In this document: piece after piece, positions 1 to 7,893 of the stretch | How the letters are laid out: each line of letters opens with the position of its first letter | How positions within the stretch are numbered: the first letter of the stretch is position 1 | Origin: Treponema sp. | Lineage (GTDB): Bacteria > Spirochaetota > Spirochaetia > Treponematales > Treponemataceae | Direction: 5' to 3' | Assembly: GCA_016293005.1 (NCBI GenBank) | Contig: JAEDFA010000021.1 | Coordinates: 1-26,011 of the forward strand | Length of the DNA: 26,011 nt | Program-made: the position numbers and the translations under genes | Notes under the pieces: generated by a model | What the model saw: the letters and a program-made list of their open reading frames with translations, nothing else | Told to the model about the DNA's origin: nothing | The model's database searches: none

Positions 1-1219
1 AAGCCTGCAGAATCTTCATCTTGTGCTTTGCAACTTTCAAGTCATAAATCGTGCGCCGGGTAATTACTTCATCCCGGTGGTTTACAAACTGCTCAATAAG
101 CTGCTTTAAAGTAAGAACCTGCGGTTTAAGATAAACATTTGGAAGCTGAAGTTGTGGTTCATTGTAACGCAAACCATCCTTTGGCTGAGGAACAAGAGCA
201 AGATTAATTATTCCAAAATTTGACTGCAAATCTGTCTTTGCAAAAAGCTGATTTAAAACAATTTTTGTGATTGCATTCTTTTTAAGCTCAACTACAAGCC
301 TCATTCCAACCCGGTCAGAAGTTTCATCGTTGGCATCAGCAATACCTTCAATCACCTTGTTTTCTGCAAGTTCATTTATGCGCTTGATGATATTTGTAGT
401 ATTTACTCCATAAGGAACTTCTGTAAAAACAATTCGTTCTTTTCCTTTTTTGTCTGTTTCAACTGTAAATTTTGAACGAATTGTTATTTTTCCTCGCCCG
501 GTTCTGTAGGCCTTTTTAATTCCTTCCCGACCGTAAATAATTCCGCCTGTAGGAAAATCCGGACCTTTAATATAAGTCATCAATTCATCGATGGAAATTT
601 CAGGATTATCTATATAAGCACCAATGGCAGCAGCAACTTCCCGAAGATTGTGAGTCGGCATATTAGAAGCCATACCGACAGCAATACCAGTAGTTCCGTT
701 ACAAAGCAAAAACGGAAATTTTGCCGGAAGAACAGAAGGTTCCACAGTAGTATCGTCAAAGTTTGGAACCATATCAACTGTTTCTTTGTTGATGTCCGAA
801 GTCATTTCCTCGGTAATCTTAGACATCTTTGCTTCGGTATAACGGTAAGCCGCAGGAGGGTCACCGGCAATAGTACCAAAGTTACCCTGAGGAGTTACAG
901 TTGTATACCGCTGAGCAAAATCCTGACCAAGGCGCACAAGGGCATCGTAAACAGAGGCATCACCATGAGGATGATAATGACCCAAAACTTCACCGACAAT
1001 AGTAGCACATTTTTTTGTCTTGCCACCGCTAGAAAGATTAAGTTTGTCCATAGCGTACATAATTCGCCGGTGAACAGGTTTAAGCCCATCCCGAACATCC
1101 GGCAAAGCACGCTGAACAATTACAGACATAGAATAATCGATGTAAGCCTGCTTAACTTCATCTTCAATTGGAATCTTTATAACAGTTCCACCTTCAGGTG
1201 TTTTTTCTTCATCTAACAT
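1..1219 (-). CDS. gyrA: DNA gyrase subunit A, N-terminal part (gene continues beyond the left edge)
   Basis: GyrA is the breakage-reunion subunit of DNA gyrase, which introduces negative supercoils into the chromosome with GyrB. About 406 residues are visible. They start at an ATG (1217-1219) preceded by an AGGA ribosome site and begin MLDEEKTPEGG. The N-terminal catalytic core is clear: GLKPVHRRIMYAM (about residues 46-58), HYHPHGD (81-87), QGNFG (111-115), and the active-site tyrosine Y127 in RYTE. The later stretch with GGIIYGREG and VPYGVN also fits the family. The position equivalent to E. coli Ser83 is alanine (A88), while Asp87 is kept (D92). It lies 45 nt downstream of gyrB on the same strand, so the two are probably co-transcribed. 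The C-terminal beta-pinwheel domain is outside the window. Confidence 0.97.
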   Translation of the reverse strand, partial: MLDEEKTPEGGTVIKIPIEDEVKQAYIDYSMSVIVQRALPDVRDGLKPVHRRIMYAMDKLNLSSGGKTKKCATIVGEVLGHYHPHGDASVYDALVRLGQDFAQRYTTVTPQGNFGTIAGDPPAAYRYTEAKMSKITEEMTSDINKETVDMVPNFDDTTVEPSVLPAKFPFLLCNGTTGIAVGMASNMPTHNLREVAAAIGAYIDNPEISIDELMTYIKGPDFPTGGIIYGREGIKKAYRTGRGKITIRSKFTVETDKKGKERIVFTEVPYGVNTTNIIKRINELAENKVIEGIADANDETSDRVGMRLVVELKKNAITKIVLNQLFAKTDLQSNFGIINLALVPQPKDGLRYNEPQLQLPNVYLKPQVLTLKQLIEQFVNHRDEVITRRTIYDLKVAKHKMKILQA

Positions 1220-1264
1220 TTAAATATCCTAAAACCAATAATTTTTTTCTATATCAAGGGCGTT

Positions 1265-3229
1265 TTAAATATCCAAATTCGCATAACTTGAATTTGATTC
1301 AATAAATTCACGGCGAGGTTCAACTTCTTCACCCATGCAAACTGTAAAAATTCTGTCGGCTGCTTCTGCATCTGGAATTGTTACAAGCCTCATTTTTCTT
1401 GTGGCCGGGTTCATAGTTGTTTCCCAAAGCTGGTTTCCGTCCATTTCACCAAGACCTTTATAACGCTGAACATCAGCCTTTTCCCTTTGTTCTCCAAGAG
1501 CATTAAGAGCTACATCTCGTTCTGCATCTGAATAACAGAAAACCGGTTCTTTCTTTCCAAGCTGAACTTTAAAAAGCGGCGGCATTGCAAGATAAACATG
1601 CTTCTGCTCAATAAGTTCCGGCATATATCTGAAAAAGAAGGTTAAAAGCAAAGTTCGAATATGAGAACCATCAACATCGGCATCGGCCATAATTATGATT
1701 TTTCCGTAACGAAGTTTTTCAATGTTAAATTCTTTTCCAAAACCTGCCCCAAGTGTATCGATAATAGGTTTAAGTTTATCGTTATCTATAACTTTTGAAG
1801 GATCAACTTTTTCAACATTAAGCATTTTTCCCCAAAGAGGAAGAATAGCCTGAATTTTGGAATCTCGTCCTTTTTTTGCAGAACCGCCGGCAGAATCTCC
1901 TTCGACGATGTAAACTTCACAGATTTCAGGATTGTCTTTTATTGAACAGTCAGAAAGTTTTTCAGGTTTTTTAAAACCAGTTAATCCGGATTTTTTACGG
2001 GAAGCATCTTTTGCTTTTCGGGCAGCAATTCTGGCTGTTGCTTCACCGATTGCCTTTTCAAGAATTTTTTCTAAAACCTGAGGATTCTGCTCAAAGAAAA
2101 TAGTAAGTTTTTCTTTAACGAGAGACTCTACTATTCCTTTGATTTCTGGATTACCAAGTTTATCTTTTGTTTGTCCTACGAATTCTGGTTCTGGAACTTT
2201 CATTGAAAGAACTGCAACTAAACCTGCACGAACATCATCGCTATTAATTTTTTCATACGGATCTTCTTTTGGGTCTAGTTTTCCGTCTTTTTTAGGCATT
2301 TTCTTTTTTAATTTTTCGTTTGCATCTAAAGCTTTAGAAAGAACAGAAATAAGCGCAGAACGGAAACCATCGAGATGAGTTCCTCCATCACCAGTTCGAA
2401 TATCATTTACATAAGTATTAATATTTTCAGAATAACTTTCATTATATTGAAAAGAAAGTTCTGTAATTACTCCTTCTTTTTCACCAGTAATGTAAACTGG
2501 TTCTTCAGGATATCTTATTTTTGATTTTAAATTTAATTCTTTTACATAATGAACAATTCCACCTTCGTATTTTAGAATTTGTTCTTTTGGATTTTCAAGG
2601 CGCTCATCACGGAAAATAATTACGATTCCGTTATTTAAAAATGCAAGTTCCTTTAAACGCTGAATTAAAATATCCCAATCATAATTAGTTGTTACAGTAA
2701 AAATAGATTTATCGGCTTTCCATCGGATTGTTGTTCCGTGTTCATCTGTATCACCAATAATTTCTACTTTTGTTTTTGGAATTCCTTTTTCATAATACTG
2801 ACGATAAATATGTCCGTTTAATTTTACAGTTGCTTCCATCCATTCTGAAAGAGCGTTTACACAAGAAACACCAACACCATGAAGACCACCGGAAACCTTA
2901 TACGCACTTTTTTCAAATTTACCGCCGGCATGAAGACGAGTAAGAACAAGTTCCAAAGCACTTATTTTTTCTGTAGGATGTATGTCAACAGGAATTCCAC
3001 GACCATTATCTTCAACTCTTACAACATCATCTTTTTCGAGAACGACAACAATTTTATCACAATAACCTGCCATTGCTTCGTCAATTGAATTATCTACTGT
3101 TTCATAAACAAGATGATGAAGACCTTTTTGACCAGTTGAACCTATGTACATACCAGGTCTTTTGCGAACTGCTTCAAGTCCTTTTAAAACCTGAATACTA
3201 CTTGCACCATATTCTGATTCTGTTGACAT
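1265..3229 (-). CDS. gyrB: DNA gyrase subunit B
   Basis: GyrB is the ATPase subunit of DNA gyrase. The 654 residues contain the GHKL ATP-binding fold near the N-terminus (ETVDNSIDEA, EDNGRGIP, GGLHGVGVS), the transducer domain, and the TOPRIM metal-binding domain (EGDSAGGSA from E443; DADVDGSH near residue 515). The C-terminal GEEVEPRREFIE stretch contacts GyrA. It is about 150 residues shorter than E. coli GyrB because it lacks the proteobacterial insertion, as is usual outside Proteobacteria. The loop usually reading PLRGK is PLWGK here (W466). The arginine equivalent to E. coli R136, tied to novobiocin binding, is present in the IYRQYYEKG stretch. An AAGGA ribosome site lies 9 nt before the ATG. 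The gene is divergent from dnaA across a 147-bp gap. Confidence 0.98.
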   Translation of the reverse strand: MSTESEYGASSIQVLKGLEAVRKRPGMYIGSTGQKGLHHLVYETVDNSIDEAMAGYCDKIVVVLEKDDVVRVEDNGRGIPVDIHPTEKISALELVLTRLHAGGKFEKSAYKVSGGLHGVGVSCVNALSEWMEATVKLNGHIYRQYYEKGIPKTKVEIIGDTDEHGTTIRWKADKSIFTVTTNYDWDILIQRLKELAFLNNGIVIIFRDERLENPKEQILKYEGGIVHYVKELNLKSKIRYPEEPVYITGEKEGVITELSFQYNESYSENINTYVNDIRTGDGGTHLDGFRSALISVLSKALDANEKLKKKMPKKDGKLDPKEDPYEKINSDDVRAGLVAVLSMKVPEPEFVGQTKDKLGNPEIKGIVESLVKEKLTIFFEQNPQVLEKILEKAIGEATARIAARKAKDASRKKSGLTGFKKPEKLSDCSIKDNPEICEVYIVEGDSAGGSAKKGRDSKIQAILPLWGKMLNVEKVDPSKVIDNDKLKPIIDTLGAGFGKEFNIEKLRYGKIIIMADADVDGSHIRTLLLTFFFRYMPELIEQKHVYLAMPPLFKVQLGKKEPVFCYSDAERDVALNALGEQREKADVQRYKGLGEMDGNQLWETTMNPATRKMRLVTIPDAEAADRIFTVCMGEEVEPRREFIESNSSYANLDI

Positions 3230-3340
3230 TTTATTTTTCCTTGAAATTTATTTATAAAAAGACTTTATGGAAAGTTTTTATTAAATTCTTTATATGATAT
3301 GAACTTAAAATTTTTAGAATGTTTTTTGATTATAACAATA

Positions 3341-3370
3341 TTGAAAAAAAAAGTAAATAAACATTATAAT
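3341..3370 (+). promoter_or_regulatory. Predicted dnaA promoter
   Basis: TTGAAA (3341-3346) and a perfect TATAAT (3365-3370) are separated by 18 bp. The -10 box ends 6 nt before the preferred dnaA ATG at 3377, so transcription should start at or next to the A of that ATG. No Shine-Dalgarno can be seen. This is a sequence match only. Confidence 0.65.
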
Positions 3371-3376
3371 TACACT

Positions 3377-4816
3377 ATGAGCGAATTCCTTTATAAAGAA
3401 ATATGGCAAGAAACATTAAAAGAAATTCACAATGATTTTAAAAACAATAATCAAGAAAATCAGTTTTTGCTATGGTATAATCTCGAATATATTGAAGACA
3501 CAATTGACTCAATTACAGTAGGCGTTTCTTCAGATTTTATGTGGAAAAAAACCGTCGACAAAGGAATTCCAGAACAAATCTGCAATAAAATAAAAAATCT
3601 CACAGGTCAGCCTGAATTAAAATTAATTCCAAAAATTCAAAATATTCAGATTTCTCAGGAAAATAATCAACCAACAGAAATAAATACAAATTCTGAAAAA
3701 CAAAAAGATATTCAAAATATTCAAATCAAAAAAAACAATCAAAATCTAGAAAAAATAAAATCAGATAACCGCAAAAATTCTTCATTAAATCCGGAATTCA
3801 CTTTTGAAAATTTTATTACAAACGAAGGAAGTGCAAATCATTTTGCGTATTCAATGGCAAAAAGCGTTGCAGAAAATCCCGGAATAAAAAATCCTATTTT
3901 ATTTTACGGCGGAGTCGGTCTTGGAAAAACTCATTTAATGCAGGCAATCGGGAATAAAATTATTGAGTTATCAAATAATTCAAAAAAAATCTGTTACACT
4001 CAAACAGAATTTTTCCTAAATGAATTTACAATGAGCATAATGAACAAAACTCAGAATTCATTTAAAAATAAATACAGAAATGTCGATGTTCTTTTGCTTG
4101 ATGATATTCAATTTTTATCAAACAAAGACGGTGTTCAGGAAGAACTTTTCTATACTTTTGAAGCATTATATGGAAATAAAAAACAAATGGTTTTCACCTG
4201 CGACCGCCCTTTAATAGAAATAAAAAATATTGCAGAACGACTTGTAAGCAGACTTGGTTCAGGAATGTGTTTAAATTTAAACATGCCTGATTACGAAACA
4301 AGAAAAGCAATCATCTACAAAAAACTTGAAAAATTCAATATTCCTGTAAGTGAAGAAATTATAGATTTTGTTTCAAAAGTTGTCGAAACAAATATTCGTG
4401 ATATTGAAGGTGCAATAACAAATATCGTAGGTTACCAGGAATTTCTTGGAAATACGCCTATAACTGTTGAACAGGCAAAAGAATTAATAAAAGATTATTA
4501 CAAAGCGCCTTCTTCAGGAAATATTTCAATAGAAAATATTAAAAAAGTTATTGCCGAAGATTTTAATATTTCTGTAAAAGATTTAATTGGTTCAAAAAGA
4601 ACAAATCTTATTTCTTACGCGCGACATATTGCATTTTATATCACAAGAAATTTAACTGAATTAAGTCTTTCAGATATTGGAAACGAATTTGGAGGTCGCG
4701 ATCATTCTTCTGTTATAAACGGAATAAAAAAAATCGAGGACAAAATAAAAATCGATTCTCTTTTAAATCAAAAAATTCAGCAAATTATAAAAGAAATTAA
4801 AGAATACAAAAATTAA
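3377..4816 (+). CDS. dnaA: Chromosomal replication initiator protein DnaA
   Basis: DnaA binds DnaA boxes at oriC, oligomerises with ATP and opens the duplex. From the ATG at 3377 the protein has 479 residues and begins MSEFLYKEIWQETL, which looks like domain I. A low-complexity linker rich in N, Q, K and E follows (about residues 75-135). The AAA+ domain has Walker A GGVGLGKT (178-185) and Walker B VLLLDD (238-243). The C-terminal helix-turn-helix domain has the conserved GGRDHSSV signature. The frame stays open to an ATG at 3299, but the extra 26 residues are hydrophobic and basic, do not resemble DnaA, and would lie across the strong -35/-10 pair at 3341-3370. I therefore chose 3377. Neither start has a ribosome site. 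Confidence 0.97.
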   Translation: MSEFLYKEIWQETLKEIHNDFKNNNQENQFLLWYNLEYIEDTIDSITVGVSSDFMWKKTVDKGIPEQICNKIKNLTGQPELKLIPKIQNIQISQENNQPTEINTNSEKQKDIQNIQIKKNNQNLEKIKSDNRKNSSLNPEFTFENFITNEGSANHFAYSMAKSVAENPGIKNPILFYGGVGLGKTHLMQAIGNKIIELSNNSKKICYTQTEFFLNEFTMSIMNKTQNSFKNKYRNVDVLLLDDIQFLSNKDGVQEELFYTFEALYGNKKQMVFTCDRPLIEIKNIAERLVSRLGSGMCLNLNMPDYETRKAIIYKKLEKFNIPVSEEIIDFVSKVVETNIRDIEGAITNIVGYQEFLGNTPITVEQAKELIKDYYKAPSSGNISIENIKKVIAEDFNISVKDLIGSKRTNLISYARHIAFYITRNLTELSLSDIGNEFGGRDHSSVINGIKKIEDKIKIDSLLNQKIQQIIKEIKEYKN

Positions 4817-4843
4817 AAAATATATAAAATTTTTATGGAATTT

Positions 4844-4852
4844 TGTGGATAA
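4844..4852 (-). promoter_or_regulatory. DnaA box 1 (perfect)
   Basis: The plus strand reads TGTGGATAA, the exact complement of the consensus TTATCCACA. It starts 28 bp after the dnaA stop codon. Confidence 0.85.
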
Positions 4853-4865
4853 TATGATAAAATTG

Positions 4866-4874
4866 TGTGGATAA
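4866..4874 (-). promoter_or_regulatory. DnaA box 2 (perfect)
   Basis: This is a second exact TGTGGATAA in the same orientation. It starts 22 bp after box 1, about two helical turns, so both boxes face the same side of the helix. Confidence 0.85.
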
Positions 4875-4946
4875 CATCTGTAAAACTTTGTATTTTACAA
4901 AAATTTGTTAATATGTTATAAAAATGTTAATAAAATTTATTATTTT

Positions 4947-4974
4947 TCAACAATTTATTTTCATATATTATAAT
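4947..4974 (+). promoter_or_regulatory. Possible dnaN promoter
   Basis: A perfect TATAAT (4969-4974) has TCAACA (4947-4952, 4 of 6 matches to TTGACA) 16 bp upstream. If used, the transcript would start near 4981 and its roughly 105-nt leader would include the trinucleotide array and hairpin of the putative origin. TATAAT alone is weak evidence in DNA this AT-rich. Confidence 0.35.
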
Positions 4975-4986
4975 AAATTAACTTAG

Positions 4987-5004
4987 TTATACACTTTAAA
5001 CACA
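4987..5004 (+). promoter_or_regulatory. Two abutting degenerate DnaA boxes
   Basis: TTATACACT (4987-4995) and TTAAACACA (4996-5004) follow each other without a gap. Each differs from the relaxed consensus TTWTNCACA at one position. Both have the opposite orientation to boxes 1 and 2 and point towards the trinucleotide array that begins 3 bp later. Confidence 0.5.
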
Positions 5005-5007
5005 TAC

Positions 5008-5025
5008 TTATTACTATTATTACTA
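5008..5025 (+). repeat. Candidate DnaA-trio array: six (T/C)TA trinucleotides
   Basis: Read in register, the bases are TTA TTA CTA TTA TTA CTA. The complementary strand is therefore six consecutive 3'-(A/G)AT-5' units. This is the DnaA-trio motif on which DnaA of Bacillus subtilis assembles to melt the origin. Polarity relative to the adjacent boxes is as in Bacillus. Function here is inferred. Confidence 0.55.
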
Positions 5026-5030
5026 AAATT

Positions 5031-5049
5031 CTAAATTTATTAAATTTAG
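5031..5049. repeat. Perfect 8-bp inverted repeat beside the trio array
   Basis: CTAAATTT (5031-5038) and AAATTTAG (5042-5049) flank a 3-nt loop. It lies 5 bp past the trinucleotides, inside the AT-rich stretch where melting would spread. It is also in the untranslated leader of dnaN, so it could act as RNA instead. Confidence 0.5.
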
Positions 5050-5086
5050 GATTTAATAAAACTAATAAAAATTTATAGGAGAAAAT

Positions 5087-6187
5087 ATGAGATTTACTTT
5101 TGATAGAGATGCAATGATAAAAGAAGTTGCAATAGCACAAGAAATTATTACAAATAAAAGTCCTATTTCAATTCTTTCAAATATTTTGTTAATTGCACAA
5201 AATAATATCCTGACTATAAAAGCTTCAGATACTTCTGTAAATTTTATTTCAACAATTCCGGTTGAAATTCAAGAAGAAGGAACAACTACAATTTATTGTG
5301 ATAAATTTATGGCAATTCTTTCAAGTTCCCCGTCAGGAGAAATAGAATTTATTCAGGAAGATATAAAAGTTACTATAAAACCTTTAACAAAAAGACGAAA
5401 TTTCCAGCTTAAAAGCATCGCAAGTGAAAAATTCCCTGATTTTTCTTCTTCTAACGATTTACCATTTTTTGAAGTTCCTGCAAAAGAACTTAAACAAATG
5501 ATAAAACAGACAATTTTTTCAGTTTCTCAAGATCCTAATCGTTATTTTATGACAGGTGTTTATTTTCACAAAAAAGAAGAAGAACTTGTAATGGTTTCAA
5601 CAGATGCAAAGCGTCTTTCTTACATTCAAAAATCTATGGAACTTCCAGATTTCAGCGGTTCAATTGTTCCTGTAAAAATTTTAAACTGTATTTTAAAAAA
5701 TGCTTCCGAAGAAGGAAATATTTCTCTTGCAATAATTGATAAAATGATTTTTGCAAAATTTTCAAATTACGAATTTTCTTCAAAACTTCTTGATGGTCAA
5801 TTTCCTAACTATCAAAAAGTAATTCCAGAACACCAGAATTTCAGTTTTACAGTAAATAAAAACGATTTGGATTCAGCATTAAAAAGTGTAGGAATCATGC
5901 TTGAGAAAAAAGTAAACAGAATAATTTTTAAAATCGACAGTGAAAATCTTACAATTTATTCTCCAGAATCAGAAATCGGTACTGCTGATGAAATTATTCC
6001 GTGTCGTTATGATGGTGAAGAAGTTCAAATTGCATTAAATTATAATTATCTCATCGATCCTATAAAATCTATTTCAAGCGATGAATTAACTTTCGAATTT
6101 ACTGAACCTTTAAAAGCGATTACTTTAAGACCTGAACCTGCAGAAGATTATTTCCATATCATTATGCCGATGAGTATTACAAATTAA
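5087..6187 (+). CDS. dnaN: DNA polymerase III sliding clamp (beta subunit)
   Basis: DnaN forms the ring-shaped clamp that tethers DNA polymerase III to DNA and is a hub for repair and replication partners. The 366 residues match the family's usual length and three-domain repeat. Seen are the N-terminal MRFTFDRDAMIKEVA start, the central TDAKRLSY motif (about residues 173-180), and a C-terminal end with HIIMPM, close to the usual MPMR. The ATG has a strong GGAG ribosome site. It lies 270 bp downstream of dnaA, with recF 6 nt after its stop, giving the classic dnaA-dnaN-recF order. Confidence 0.97.
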   Translation: MRFTFDRDAMIKEVAIAQEIITNKSPISILSNILLIAQNNILTIKASDTSVNFISTIPVEIQEEGTTTIYCDKFMAILSSSPSGEIEFIQEDIKVTIKPLTKRRNFQLKSIASEKFPDFSSSNDLPFFEVPAKELKQMIKQTIFSVSQDPNRYFMTGVYFHKKEEELVMVSTDAKRLSYIQKSMELPDFSGSIVPVKILNCILKNASEEGNISLAIIDKMIFAKFSNYEFSSKLLDGQFPNYQKVIPEHQNFSFTVNKNDLDSALKSVGIMLEKKVNRIIFKIDSENLTIYSPESEIGTADEIIPCRYDGEEVQIALNYNYLIDPIKSISSDELTFEFTEPLKAITLRPEPAEDYFHIIMPMSITN

Positions 6188-6193
6188 TTTTGA

Positions 6194-7300
6194 ATGCCGT
6201 TTTTGTCTTTATCACTTTATAATTTTAGAAACCTCAAAAATGACAATATAAATTTAAATTTTAAAGAAGTTTTTTTTGTCGGCGAAAATGGTCAGGGAAA
6301 AAGCAATCTTCTGGAGGCTCTTTATTATTCAGCGTATGGTTCTTCTTTTAGAACTCATTCTGATTCGCAGATTATAAAAAATTTGCAGCAGAATTTTAGT
6401 CTTATTTCTATGTATTCAAACGAAAAGGAAAGTCTTCAGCGGATAAAAATAATTTACGATAAAAAAAAATCAATCGAAAAAAATGGAAAAAAAATTCATG
6501 ACAGAAAAGAACTCGTTAATACAATTCCATGCGTTGTTTTTTGTCACGGAGATATGGAATTTGCAACCGGTGAACCTGAATGTCGAAGATTTTTCATAGA
6601 TCAGACTTTGACGATGTATGATTCAGTTTATCTTGATGATTTGCGGAATTATAAAAAAATTTTGAAAACGCGGAATTTAATTCTAAAAGAAAATAAATAT
6701 GAACTTCTTGATGTTTATGATTTGCAGCTTGTTCAACGAGGTCTTGAAATTCAGAAAAAACGAAAAAAAACTGTTTTTCAAATTAATGAGATTTTTGGAA
6801 AATTATATGAAGAAATTTCTGGAATTGAAGGAGTTTCTGTAAAATATATTCCTTCATGGAAAGAAATTGACTATGATTATGGAAAAAGACTTCCATCTCA
6901 GGAAGAACTTTTAGAATTCTTAAAAGAAAAACAAGATCAGGATAAAATTCTTGGGACAACTTTTTACGGTCCTCATAAAGATAAAATTATTTTTGTAAAA
7001 GATAATAAAAATTTTATTCAGACTGCTTCAACCGGTCAGTGCAGATTAATTTCTCTTCTACTCCGCGTAACTCAATCTGTTTATTATAAAAGAGTAACAA
7101 ATATTAAACCTGTTCTTTTGATGGATGATGTGATGCTTGAACTTGATCCAAAAAAACGGGAAAAATTTACTTCGATGATTCCAGAATACGAACAACTTTT
7201 TTGTACTTTTTTGCCGGGTGAACCTTATGAAAATTATAAAAAATCGACTACAAAAGTTTATAAAATAGAAAACGGCGAATGGTCTGATGAAGAAAGGTAA
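6194..7300 (+). CDS. recF: DNA replication and repair protein RecF
   Basis: RecF is an SMC/ABC-type ATPase that helps load RecA at single-stranded gaps with RecO and RecR. The 368 residues carry the typical start with NFRN (10-13), Walker A GENGQGKS (30-37), an ABC-signature-like STGQCRL stretch, and a Walker B with LLMDDVMLELD near the C-terminus. The ATG follows the dnaN stop by 6 nt and has no ribosome site of its own, so translation is probably coupled to dnaN. The length is normal for the family. Confidence 0.95.
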   Translation: MPFLSLSLYNFRNLKNDNINLNFKEVFFVGENGQGKSNLLEALYYSAYGSSFRTHSDSQIIKNLQQNFSLISMYSNEKESLQRIKIIYDKKKSIEKNGKKIHDRKELVNTIPCVVFCHGDMEFATGEPECRRFFIDQTLTMYDSVYLDDLRNYKKILKTRNLILKENKYELLDVYDLQLVQRGLEIQKKRKKTVFQINEIFGKLYEEISGIEGVSVKYIPSWKEIDYDYGKRLPSQEELLEFLKEKQDQDKILGTTFYGPHKDKIIFVKDNKNFIQTASTGQCRLISLLLRVTQSVYYKRVTNIKPVLLMDDVMLELDPKKREKFTSMIPEYEQLFCTFLPGEPYENYKKSTTKVYKIENGEWSDEER

Positions 7301-7303
7301 AAT

Positions 7304-7822
7304 ATGCAGAATGTAATTGATTGTAACGAAATGCTTTTAAATACTTTTAATACATTAGAACGCGAAAATTTTGAAAAAAATAATCAGATTTTTCAAGTTT
7401 GGAAAAAAATAGTAACTTCTATTAAAAACGACGGTCAGAAAATTTATGAACATTCAAATATTGTAGATTTAAAAAATAATGTTCTTCTAATCGAAGCAGA
7501 TCATTCCGGGTGGATTCAAATGCTTCAGTTAAATTCTCATTATATTTTGAATGGTTTTAAAATGTATGCAAAAGATTTAAAAATCCAGAGTATTGCTTTC
7601 AGATTAAAAGGAAGTGGTGCAAAACTTTATAATTTAAATTACGATTCGGTTTATCAAAAAGAACAAAAGAAAAATAGTGAAAAAATCGCTGAAACAGAAA
7701 GAATTCTTTCAAAATATGATAAAAAACAGGAAATTTCTCCTGAAAAAAATGAAATTCCAGAGAATTTGCTCAAAAAATTTGAAAGTCTTAAAAAAAGCGT
7801 GTTGACCAAAAACAAAAATTAA
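7304..7822 (+). CDS. dciA: DUF721 / DciA-like protein, predicted replicative helicase loader
   Basis: The 172-residue protein carries a DUF721 (DciA) domain in its N-terminal two thirds. Recognisable features are the VWKKIV tryptophan motif near residue 31, the VLLIEADHSGW strand about residues 63-73 followed by MLQLNS, and a terminal IAFRLKG strand. The C-terminal 50 residues are a lysine- and glutamate-rich, probably flexible tail. DciA proteins load the DnaB helicase in bacteria that lack DnaC/DnaI-type loaders. The start lies 3 nt after the recF stop with an AAAGG site inside recF. Neighbourhood with dnaA, dnaN and recF supports a replication role. The specific loader function is inferred from the family. 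Confidence 0.82.
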   Translation: MQNVIDCNEMLLNTFNTLERENFEKNNQIFQVWKKIVTSIKNDGQKIYEHSNIVDLKNNVLLIEADHSGWIQMLQLNSHYILNGFKMYAKDLKIQSIAFRLKGSGAKLYNLNYDSVYQKEQKKNSEKIAETERILSKYDKKQEISPEKNEIPENLLKKFESLKKSVLTKNKN

Positions 7823-7831
7823 TGATATATT
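7802..7831 (+). promoter_or_regulatory. Predicted promoter of the rpmH operon
   Basis: TTGACC (7802-7807) and TATATT (7826-7831) are 18 bp apart. The -35 lies inside the last codons of the preceding DUF721 gene and the -10 just after its stop. The implied 5' leader is about 55-60 nt and includes a good AAGGAG ribosome site for rpmH. Confidence 0.6.
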
Positions 7832-7893
7832 TTTATACTATATTTTGAAATTTTAAATCTGCCGTGAGGTAGAAAATATAAGGAGCTTGTTCT

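Larger units (their letters stand above)
4817..5086. other. Putative replication origin (oriC), dnaA-dnaN intergenic region
   Basis: This 270-bp gap is very AT-rich and lies between dnaA and dnaN, the commonest oriC location. It holds two perfect 9-mer DnaA boxes near the dnaA stop (4844-4852, 4866-4874). Further right are two abutting degenerate boxes (4987-5004), six (T/C)TA trinucleotides (5008-5025) and a perfect hairpin (5031-5049). Genes on both sides (gyrBA leftwards, dnaN and onwards rightwards) point away from this region, as expected for bidirectional replication. GC skew was not computed. Confidence 0.85.

Noticed and set aside
650..1216. Plus-strand open frame of 188 codons
   Set aside because: It is antisense to the well-conserved gyrA N-terminus and has no recognisable product.
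3230..3340. Additional DnaA boxes or a well-defined gyrB promoter in the gyrB-dnaA gap
   Set aside because: No 9-mer close to TTATCCACA is present, and the only -10-like TATAAA for gyrB lacks a -35 at a normal distance.
3299..3376. 26-residue N-terminal extension of dnaA from an upstream ATG
   Set aside because: The extension does not look like DnaA domain I, has no ribosome site, and lies over a good -35/-10 pair.
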